From Hydractinia symbiolongicarpus (lineage: Eukaryota; Cnidaria; Hydrozoa; Anthoathecata; Hydractiniidae): 64,000 nucleotides of DNA. The stretch covers positions 33,567,851 through 33,631,850 of the forward strand of contig NC_079877.1 in NCBI RefSeq assembly GCF_029227915.1, written 5' to 3'. The notes beneath the pieces were generated by a model that did not search any database, was not told the DNA's origin, and saw nothing but the letters and a program-made list of their open reading frames with translations. Of the stretch, positions 25,001 through 37,000 are shown piece after piece. A program made the position numbers and the translations under genes. Every line of letters starts with the position of its first letter. Positions within the stretch are counted from its first letter, which is position 1.

Positions 25001-28000
25001 TCGGTTAGTAAGATAAGATTTAAACCAGAAGTTCGCTAGTCCACGAATGCCATAGTGTTGCATTTTAACCAATAGTAAGTTGTGGTCAACGGTATCAAAG
25101 GCTTTTCGAAGGTCTATAAAAATTCCACAAGAAAAATTTTCAGAGTCAAGTTGTTTTCTAACGTTTTCAATTAGACTGATTAAGACATGGTTAGTTGAGT
25201 GTTTATTTCTGAAGCCAAATTGTTTATTATTGATTATTTTATGTTTATCAAGAAATTTGATGAGACGCAAGTGAACAATTTTTTTTCGTAAATTTTATCA
25301 ACATTAGAAAGCAAAGATATTGGTCTATAATTATTTACATCTAGTGGCGAGCCTTTTTTTATAAACAGAAATGACTTTAACTATTTTAAGAAGGTCAGGA
25401 TATGTGCCTGTTTGAAAAGAAATGTTGATTATTTTAGTCAGGTGAGATTTCGTTGACTACACTGATAAATAGTTTAGATGGGATACTATTTGGGCCATTT
25501 GATTTACTGATGTTCAGGGTTTTTATTACTTTTACAATTTCTTCAGTGTCTACTGGCGAGAAGAAAAAAGAATTAGGGTTGCTATTTTTGAGGTAGTTAG
25601 AAAAGTGCTTATTTGTAGGTGGTATTTTATTTCTTATTTTATATTTGTAAAATGTTTATTAAAACTATTAGAAATGAGAAGGGATCATTAATTTGTTGAT
25701 CGTTAATCTTAAGAGATATGTTGTTGTTATTATTTTTGTTGTTTACTTTGTTTAAAATATTATTTATCCCTTTCCAGATAATTTTGGTATTGTTTAAATT
25801 TATTTCAAAGTATCTTGTGAAATGGTTTTTTTACTGTTACGAATTAACTTGACTATACGGTTTCTGTACTGCCTGTATTGTTTATGGATGTTAGTTTTCT
25901 GGATTAGGTTTGTTGTTTTAATAAAAGTTTTTAATAGTTTATTTCGTTTTGATATAGCCTCCCTTATTCCTGCAGTAATCCACGGCTTAGATTTAGTTTT
26001 GATTTGTTTTTTAGTCATCAATTTAAGGGGAGAAAAAGTATTTAAATTCTTGTCAAAAAATGTGTTAAAAGAATTAAAAGAGCTATTTACATGCTTCCTT
26101 TTACCATAATGCGTCATTTAAATATGTTCATACTGTATTGTGGTTATAGGCCATTTAAACTTGAAGAGTTGCTGTATTTGCCATATTGAATGTGAAAAAG
26201 TTATGACTTTTATATCTCAATTAAATGCTTAACACAAAAGAAGGAAGGAAAAGACATCGTTGCCAATTCAGTATGGATGTGCTTCATCAGGTTTATTCAA
26301 TAAAAAAAGTGTAATAACTTTGTAAAAGAAAGAATGATTTGGAATTTTTACAGGCCAATTTGACCCTCTTTAAGGGTTGTTATTATAAAATTAATTTTTA
26401 TTAGCTATACTTTTTAGTTTCACATTTTAGTTATTTTAAAGGATAGCGAACGTTTTCAAAAAAAACTCTAAATTTTGAAACTCTAAGTTACGAAAAAGGA
26501 AGTCACATGTTGACATTTAAAAACATATGTATTGAAATCTGCATTAGAAGTATGAAAATTCATTGATTTTTGAAGATTTGTACTTTTTGAAAAAAAAAAA
26601 TAAATAATTTTGGTGGAAATTTATTTCCACTAAACGAGATAAATTTTTGCGGAGTTAAATTTTTGCGGTTTTCGCGGATTTTGGCTATTTCCGCGAAAAT
26701 ATGTCCCTGCGAAATGTGTTTGTATTTCGTCAAACCCGCGAAAATATGTCTCCGCGGAATGGTAAAGGGGAACTCCAGTAAAAATCACTTTTTTCTTTTT
26801 TGTTTTATGCGTACTCAGAAAAGCATAAGAAATCAAAAAAAACTTACTTCACTTGTTTTTCTTATTTAAAATTGTTGTACTAGCCTTCGCATAATCAATT
26901 TTTTTCTTATAAAAAAAGACAGTCGCTTTCCAGGTACTTTTCATTTAGGACTAGACCCGATTATAATTAATAACATCACATCGTGCAGCGCAGAGAACGT
27001 TTATGTTAAGACCTCTGGCTTACATTAAATTGCTTTTTGTATGTAATTTACGTTTAAATCTTTAAAAAATGATCGATCAGAGAAGTGTAAAGAAGTCAGT
27101 TTTCCCAGAATCCCGTCTGTGAAAAAGAAAGAACTCAGAAAAAGAAAGAACTCAGACAAAATAACTAAACAAAATACGTCGTGCAAGTGATCTACCAAGC
27201 GATTAAAGTTTTAATATTTGTTCGTCGCACTTCACAGATAGTTCTTTTAAAAGAGAACTCCAGAAAATAAACTTCCATATTAAAATATTGCCACTTCGTA
27301 AAAATGCCATTATAGCTAGCCAACGCAGGCAAAGTTTCTCATTTCTTCTCATTTTATTATTTGTACTTATATCCACAACACAACCAAATAACATTTTCTA
27401 CATTTTTATATTATAAAAGAACATTATACCAGTTTCCAATACAAACACCGATAAAAAAAGACATGCGCTCATAAGTTTCTATTCTTTGTTTTTCACAAAA
27501 GAAGCTTTTAGATGGAAGGACCTGCCAAGTATTTTCAGGGGGTAAATGTACCCATTTTATTAGCATCATTTCATCGGCGCTACTTCTATTCTTTGTTTAT
27601 TTAGGCTGAACTTACTGGTATTAAAAGAAAGAGACAGCTGACCGAGGATGCTGTTCCAACAATTTTTTCTTTTTAGTAAGCCTAAAAATTTAAGAGAATC
27701 GACATAAAAAAAGATTAAAAAACATTCGCTAAAAAACAAGTGTGTTTTTAAAATTTGTGCTATTGCCAAAATGTAACTTGTGTCTGTCTTTTTTCTTGGA
27801 AGTTATTTTGATCATTTTTTCTAGTGTATTGCAAGGGCTTTCAGTGTCGAGGATGATGTTGTCCTTGAAGTATACGCTGAACAAAAAATAATTTCTTTGG
27901 TTAACGGTAGAGAAATCGGTTGGTCCCAATACTTTTACCAGGTCTGTTAGAACACAATGTGATCCCTTAGAGGCAGTGTGATCCAAATGGTCCTTAGAGG

Positions 28001-31000
28001 CAATGTGATCCCTTAGGCAATTCATCCTGAGATACCACCAACGGAGGATGTTTTAAAAGCAAAATTTACTCTTCCGCAGGACGATGTAAATTTACTAACA
28101 CCGACCTATCCTTTCCTCCGCAAGCTGATGTGACATTCTTGCTGAATGAAAATATGGAAAGTGATCATGATATCGTCTCTGGTGATGAGTGCCCTTCTGA
28201 TGATTCTTTATACACAATTTTTTGTTTTTTAGTCTTGTTTGTTGACATTATTTCAAGTTTGTTTCACGTGTTTACAAAAAACGTGTGGTGAAACGTGAAC
28301 TCTTATCATTGTTGGTAGTGTTTGTCCGAATAAACATGTTTTCAGCTGGCAGTCTCAACCTATCGTAAATGGAAGAGCTGCAGGGAACTTACTACTTTCT
28401 GCTGCCATATTGTATTCCGGGAACACATACGCCCGCATTGCCGAAATGATGAGTATGTTGAGGCTTCAGTTTATCTCTAAGTCCACCTTCTATGATATTC
28501 AAAGGTCTGTTCTTTTTCAAAAATTAAACACTTTGGAAATATCGAAATAATATTTATTCTGAGTGCGCCGAGAAAAAAGGCAATTTGATTGGTGGAGGGC
28601 GAAGTTACTTTCCTGGTTACAGTACAAAGTATGGTACATACACTCTAATAAGCGTAGACATCAATAAAATCATTGACTTTCAAGTTGTTCATGTTAGAAC
28701 TGCAGGGAATTCTAGTCGAATGGAGAAGTGGGGATTAGCAACGCTACTAAATAAGTTGCGTGATCACAAAGTGACAGTTTCAACATTAACAACAGATCGC
28801 CATGTTCAAATCCGCGCATTCATGAAGAAAGTACATCCTGAGATAAACCACCAGTTTGACGTTTGGCACTTTGGAAAGCTTGAAGTGCAAAGAATGTCTT
28901 GAAATGATACCTTGGATCATATAAATCATTTATGGTGGTGCTGAGCTTCATGCGGCAAAAATGAAATGTGAAAGGTGGCTTAGCATTCTTTATCATATTT
29001 TTGGAATCCACTCTTGGCAAGGCAATGAATATTTCCATGAATGTGCGCACCTCACATTAGACCAGCAATGGAAATGGTTAAAGTTGAATTCACCTGCATA
29101 TGAAGCAGGCGAGACTATTGTACAAAATAAAAAAACTCTTGCCGACATGAACTGTTTGGCGCACTTTTGCCATACGGAAAGCCTAGAGGTATTCCATTCT
29201 TTGCTTACCAAATATTGCCCAAAAGTTATGATCGCGCGCACACAGCTGGCTGTCCTTGATTTTAACTCAGAGACTAATTGTGAACAGGCTGTTACCAAAA
29301 AAAGGAGTACTCCGCTATAAACAAGTCTTCACGAGTAACACAATCCTGGGTCGTAAAAAATTGAGAAGAAAGAAAAGGTGTATTTAGAAGAATTAATTAC
29401 GGCTACTTTGGAACCAATCGACAACGAAAAAAATTAGTTACCACAAACAGCAGAAATCGCTGAAAGAATAAAATAGGTTGAAAAACCCGACAAAAGCGAT
29501 GCCATTAAAGCCATCAGGACAAGATTTAAAACGTGAATTTTTTATGTTTTTATTTTTATTCAACTTTTTTTAAATAAAACATATTTTTCATTTGCAGGAT
29601 ATTTTTTTCGAATTGCCCATACTACACAAGAAGGAATCACTCTTCTAACCCCTTTTCCCAATCGACTGTATATCCACCAAGTGAACTGTTTATAACCAGT
29701 GTAACGATAAGATCTATATAGAAAAATAAGGGAGGCATTATTATCAGTTTTTTACCTTTTTTTCTCGGACAAAAGAAGGGCTGGGGAACGAGGTTGAACT
29801 ACTTACTTATTTTTTAATTCTAAAGTGTCTCCTCTCAAATCATACAATGCAGATACGCAGTTTCTGAAACAGCTTTTGCCCCCGTTTTACTAACTTATCA
29901 TTTCGACACGAACCTTATTCGATCACGCATTTCAATGTTCTCCATCACAAGGAGAATGTAACATTACATAAGATTTGTTCACATTTGTGTGCAAAAAAAG
30001 CGCGTGCGGAGGAATTAGATTGTTGAACCGTGAAATAAGTTTTTGGACGAAAAGAATATAAAAGAAAAGCGATGAAATATATTTTTTATTTTTTTAAAAA
30101 GGAAAATTTCGCTTAGAAAAAATTTATATTCGCAGTATATATTCTACCACACACAAGACACAAGAGGTTCGTATGGCTATAGCTTTGTAAAGTCTTTTTC
30201 ATGAAGAAAATTATCCGATTATATGTTTTCTAAGTTATAATCTTCGTCATTGTTACAAGACGTCTTATCAACGAACAATGAAAACAGTAAGTAAACAAAA
30301 CTTTGGACTTTCTGCACGATGTGACGTATGTTAATTTATTCGGACCTAGTCCTCTCGACCTTACGCGACCTTGCAAATTTATTTGAATTTGAAGATGTTT
30401 ACAGACGCGATTAAGGTATAAATAAAGATTTTTAACGATTGTAAAAGGTTTATTCTGACATATTTTATATTGTCTTATAAAAATAAATTGTTTTTCAAAT
30501 ATTTTTTCTTTCACTGGAGTTCCCCTTTAATTCTTTTTCTATAAAATTCAAATTTTTGGGGGGTTAAGAATTGGTACGCAATATAAGCAAGTAAAAATAA
30601 GACGTTTTTCCTTCTATGCTTCACTAAAAAAATTATCGATATGAATTTTTAAAACGCAAATGTGTCCTACAAGAATGGAAATTTTTGCCTCTCTGAGCAC
30701 CGACACGGGAGTCGTCATGTGTTCGAATCTCATCTTGGTAACTATTTTTTTTTTATTTTTTTAAAAGATAAGATGCTGGATTACTGAATTTAGCAACTTT
30801 TAGGTGGGGTTTGGAGTCTTTCTTTTTCCTGTTAGTCAGTTTACCCAAGACGGACCCATCGAAAATCGAATTTTCGAGAAATTTTCCGTTCAAAAAGATC
30901 TCACAAATTAATTTTGAAAAAACTGCGTAGTGCGTAATAAATATCGCCTATCTGAATAGCAAAATATGTCGTGTCTAACTTCGTAACAAAAATCACGTTT

Positions 31001-34000
31001 AGATAGACAGCTTTTTGTGAACTTTATCCGCGAGGTTGTTTGCGTATATCATACGTCTTGTTTTCATATATATATAGCATTTTTTTATATACATATAGCA
31101 TATCACGCCTTTTGTGTTCGTTTTTTTCTTTTTTGGAAGAACCGGATCATCCCTTATGGCTGCGTGGTTTGTGTGCGAAATTTAACAACCGACAATTATC
31201 TCGTCCTTAGGCTCATACAGTGTTTTTAACAAGTTCTTCATATTTTAGAAGCAATAAATGTTTCTCAATATAAACATCCGCGAAAATTTGTCCACGCGAA
31301 AGTTTTGAATTTGAGTCATCAGCGAAAAAATGTCCCTGCGAAATTAAAAAAATTTCCATCCGCTAAAATATGTTCACGCGAAAATTTTTCTCGTTAAGTT
31401 ATTGATTTAACATCTTTCCGCCGAAATTTATTTCGTTAACGTTTTATGCTATCTTTGACAAATTGTTACATTATATGGCCAGTTATGGATAGGGTTAATG
31501 ATACACCGCTATACCTCAACCGTTCATGAATAATATAAAAAAATATAGGATCAGTTTTGACATTATATCAGATAGATATTGATCGTTTTAATGAAAATCT
31601 GTACAATACTAATACTACCATAGCTAAATTCTTCATCTTTTATTTTATGTTTCCGCAACAGTTTCTACTGAATTTTTTTCATACTTTAATTTGCTGTAGG
31701 ACGCACACAAATTGCTGAATCTTCTGCACCTGCAAAAATAAATTTCGGAAATTTCTGTTAGAAGTTATTTAAATATTCTTCACCTGTGTGGAAAATATGA
31801 CAATACCATTATTATTGTAGGCTCACATGCGAAATGATTGTGAGTATCAGATGGTAGAATGTGAACATAGTGATTGCAAGGCCAGTATGGAAAGACGATT
31901 ACTTGCACAACATATTTTAGTATGCCATGATCACAAGGTAAGGATTTTGTAACTTCTTAATGCATTCTTCCAGTGGGATATTTTGCTTGTTAAGTTGGCT
32001 ATGTTGTTATTACTATAGTTGGCAAATCTGTTATGTAAGGTTATTTTATTTTATTCATGATGGTGACACGTACATTAAAACAGTACAATAACTGTTGATC
32101 AAAACCAACACATATTTATCAATCCTTTGACAACTTCATTGGCCGAGTAAAATCACTAAAGCTTCCAGACAGTTGGGGTGTAGATATATCTACAGACTCA
32201 GTAAAGGTTTAGATGTGCTATGAAATTCATTCCAATGTACAGTTTGAAATATATGTTGACGATTGCATGCAATGTGACAGTGCTGCTAAAAAATCTCAAA
32301 AAGCTGTAAAACGTTCATCAACAAATTTGACTGTTCCAGCAAAGTTAACAGCGCCAATTTTGTCAACATCACCAGAACGTGTTGTGCTAAGGCTTCGCAA
32401 TGAATGTGAAGAAAACAAGTCCTTGAAAATTGAGAGCATGTCATTAAAACATGAAATCAAATTGCTATAAGAGGAAATATCTTCTTCTTCGGTCCATGTT
32501 AGTTCAGAGCTAGGTTTAGATTTAAAAACATTATGTCAAACAGCAAAACATCGACAATTTCTCCATTCATGAAATTCTTCTGTGAGGAGCAACAAAAGTA
32601 TTTGAGGTCTACAAAAACTGGTGTCCGTTACCACCCAATGGTAATTAGATATCAGGGGCGTAGCCAGAAAAAAATAAACCTTAATCGAACCATTGACCTT
32701 ATTTGAGGTTTACAAAAAACTGGTGTCCGTTATCTCCCAATGTTAATTAGATATCAGGGGCGTAGCCAGAAAAAAATAAACCTTAGTCGAACCATTGACC
32801 CACAGGGTCAACATCGCACCGAGGTGCGATAATAACCAACTGGGGGTTCGGGGGGCGTTGTGAGCCCCCCAACGGGTCCAGGGCGGGGCCTTGGAAGCCA
32901 ACGCCTTTTAACGCCCTTTAAGCACTGAAACGCCATAAAACCGACTCTGACATACGCGATAGACGTTGTATTGATCGAATTGATCGAAAAAGGGGAATAA
33001 ATGACAACATATAATACATTAAAATCTTTATCATCAAGGGTGTAATCAAATCAGCAATAAGACAACACAACACCATCATAATGTTTTTTATAGGTTGAAA
33101 GTTATTAAAGCAATAATTAAAATGTTCATTCTTCTTTCTTCATATTTAGCACCAAAATAAAGTTTTCTGCAGGACTGGAGGTCATTAAAAAATAACCAAA
33201 TCAAAATCTTCTTTCTTCATAAATATAATAAAAAATTCAAAAATATAATGAAATGGAACCATGGACAAAATGCCTTCATACAAATCATTGAAAACCCTCG
33301 TGTTAATAATACGTTCCACACATCGTGTTACAAATATTAAAATTATGGGCATAGTTGGCATTATTAGTTAAGTGACAAACATTCTTGCGTAAAAATTTTA
33401 AACTACTTTTGGAAAATTTAAAAAATATGTGATTCGATTCATCATGTTTCAGAAATAATGTACAAAGCATGAATTACAGATAAATAAATTTAAGCAATGA
33501 GAAGAACAAGGATATGTATAAAGCTAATCTGTTTTGCTTTAAAATGTTAGCATGACAATTATTAATTTTAACAGATACATTGCCAGCATCGTCATAACAT
33601 TGACCTTATCAATTCTGTATATATATGAATAGAAAATTCATAAGGGTTATAAAATGACCTTTGAAAAAGACAAACCTAAGAGCCTTCACTACAATGAATA
33701 AACCTTAAGACGAAGAATAATCGTCATCACTGAGGTGTGGAGCTTGTCGTAGTGAGTGCCTACATTATATTTCCCAATACCGTTAATAAAATCTGAAGGG
33801 TTCTGCAGATAAAACTTGTTTAAGTTTAATAGGTTTCGATTTAGAAATCCCTTTGACCAAAAAGATTTTAAGTTAAAAGTTTGCTTTTTACAAATGGAAG
33901 AGGTTTCGTCATTAGTACTAGAAGTACCACATTGATTAACTAACGTTTGGGTTAATGCAAAAGGAACAACTTCGAGATGATACACACATTTCCTTTTTCT

Positions 34001-37000
34001 TTTTTTTTTGCTTTGTTGTCATAACATATGACAACCTAGCTTAAAATATTGACCAGAACGCTTTAACGTAGCTTTACTCGAACTTAAAGAAACTGAAGGG
34101 ATTAGGTTTAAATTGCCCAGAATGTTTGTCATTATCGCAAAAAAAAAATAGATACTGGTTGTAAATTTTTATTTGAAGGCAGATGAGGAAAAATCTTCTG
34201 ATTTAAAACCGTCTTGAATCATAGCTGACCACAATCAGGATAAAAAGTTAAAATATTTCTCCAAAATAAACCGATATAAAGGCTTATAAGAATAGCTTTA
34301 TTTTGTATAGCTACAAGATCTGCTGTCTACACAGAGTTACAGAAGAGGATGAATAGCTAGCTAACTGAAAACTTGAAAGTGCTTTCTACACAGGAAAACA
34401 AATCTGAAGATTTACATACAGATACAAAAATTGAATGGTTCAAGTATAGAGAATTTTTATGAAGCTCTATACAAGTTATAAAGCTTAATACGGATCCACG
34501 TTTGACAGCAACATCATGCTTTCTTTACCTTCACAACTTCGCTAGCCTTGTTATTTTTTATTTTTTTTTGACTTTCTTGCGTATGTTCTATAGCCATATA
34601 TGGAGCGAATTTTTAATTCTCTGCGAATTTTACTATTATTTGTAAAAAAGTATTATTTGTAAAAAATCTTCATCTTTTGCCCCTAAAATAGCATAAAATT
34701 CACCATAAGAGAAATCCTCTGCAGCCGCAGCCATTTTTTAAACTTTGGTGCCCTTATATTCCGGCCACCCCAGTTTTTTGAAGTCTCTGGCCGATTACCC
34801 AGACTATTCTTTTTCTTGTGACTATGGTTAGATATTTATTCACACGGTCTTAAAATGTTAACAAAATCTTCCTCAGGATCTTAGGTGCGTTTCTTTTTTT
34901 ACTCTATATTCACATAAACATTTCACATTTATTATCTTATTTTTCAAGGGTAATAAAAAAGCGAAAGAAAAAAAAGCATGATTTTTTAGAAAGCATCTTG
35001 AAGAACGCAACTCCATTGTGAAAGCCTGGCAAGCTCAAAGATGACAAGGAGCAACTAAACCTTTTAAAAAATGACGAAGGGATCTACCTATGTATGTGGA
35101 GAGTTGTAGGAGATTACCCCGTGTATATGCTTCCTAAAGAATTGTTGAGCCTAAAGATTGTCGAGATGGCCCACGTGAAGACTTTGCACGGGGAAGTTGA
35201 GCTACGACGAACAGTGAAAGGCGCAATTCACAAATGCTATGGGTGTAAACGTTTTCGGGTCATGGCACTAACAAGACCAAGAGAAGCCAACCTGCCGAAA
35301 GATCGAACATAAGGAAATCGTCCGTTTCAGGTTGTTGGGGTAGATTTTGCTAGACCGTTTGCGTACTGAACGGCTGCCAAGGGTGAAGGTAAAGCTTACG
35401 TTTTCCTCTACACTTGCAGTTTAACCTGAGCGGTTTACATTGACATGTTATTGGACCAATCGCTCTATCAAGCCAGAAGAAGTAGACCCGAGAAAATCTA
35501 CTCCGATAATTTTTCGAGTTTTGTAGCAGCAGCGAAGTGGATTAAAGGAATCATGAACGAGGAAAGGATTTCACGATTTTCTAGCCAAAGAGAATGTAAA
35601 GTGGCTGTTCAACTTAAGTCGCGCCCCTGGTGGGGCGGTCAATTCGAAAGAATAGTGGTGTTAATGAAGCAGACTCTGTTCAAAGCAATGGGAAAGGCGA
35701 AGCCAACTTTGACAGAAATAAAGTCGTTGTTTCTGAAAGTTGAAACGATGCTCAATAATCGTCCACTTGGATATATCGAAGACGATGTACAGTTAGTCAT
35801 CTTAACACCGAACGTTATGATGTTTGATTGTCCAATTCAAATTCCAAATGAAGAAGATGCAGATGAAGACGCAAGTCCTGATTTGAAGACCAGATTTAAG
35901 TTCTTGAGAGCATGCATACAGCGAATATGGGGAGGATCGACGAACGAATATCTGAGATATCTAAGGGAGAGACACAATTTGGTTTATCATAAGAAGGAAA
36001 TGAGGTTGGAATTAGGCGATGTAGTCGTCATTGAGAAGAACAGAGAGCATACTGGAAGACAGGTATTGTGGAGAAATTGATTACCGGGAGGGACGGTGTT
36101 GTTAGAGGAGTACGGTTACGAGCAGGAAGAGATAATTTGAAGCGATCAGTGGAACACCTTTATACATTAGAGTTGATGTGTGATTGCAGAAAAGATAATG
36201 AACAAACGAGAAGCCATGAACAGACGAAAAGCAACAGCACTCGAATTTAGACCGAAAAGAAACGCAGCTGCAATTGCTAAAGTTCTGATGAAAGATCAAT
36301 TTGACGAACAGAACAGACTTGTTGCGATCGAAACGTGAAGAAAATTTTGCTAACTCTGTTACTAAATTGGGGGAGTGTGTTGAACTTTGAACTCGAGTAA
36401 TAGATATCGGTGAGCATGCGCAAAGGGGAGTAGTTACAAGAGCGTGGAAGCGATGGGACGGAGAAGAACAGACAGATGTAATTTTATTTTAACGAAGAGA
36501 TAATGTGTTAATACCTGGGCTATATTTTATTGTGTGGGATATTACCAACACCCCGAATATCAAAAAACCTTTAAACCACAATATTTCCGTAACCGTTTGT
36601 CAAAAGTACATGATCCTATACATTTTCTTGAACAGCGTTTCAAGATCTATACGATGAAGGCAACAGATATAGAAATAAAAAATATTTTTTTGTAATTTTG
36701 TTAGGGACTTTGTTGACATCAGCAAAATTTTTATACCCTTATATCTCCTGATGCGTTTGTCAAAAACATTTGATCCTATACATTATTTTGATCAGCGTTT
36801 TAATCTCTACAAATAAGAGGCAACGCACAAACTAAATTTCGCAATTTTTTTTCTTATGCTCTGGTGACGTCAGCAAAACACCTTAAACAACCTATTCTTC
36901 TGCCGGAGTGGAGTTTTCCACAGACCTTATCGTATAGTTTTACTTAATCAAAACACAAACTTCACCGTTAAACTGCACTGCCAGGTATTCTCCTTGAATA

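Noticed and set aside
30690-30745. tRNA-like fragment with TGTTCGAATCTC
   Set aside because: Only a B-box-like match; no A box or stem.
32213-32470. Extra TRAF exon in intron 4
   Set aside because: An acceptor-like CAG precedes TTTGAAATA, but what follows runs into a THAP/P-element-type transposase block, and exon 4 joins exon 5 in phase without it.
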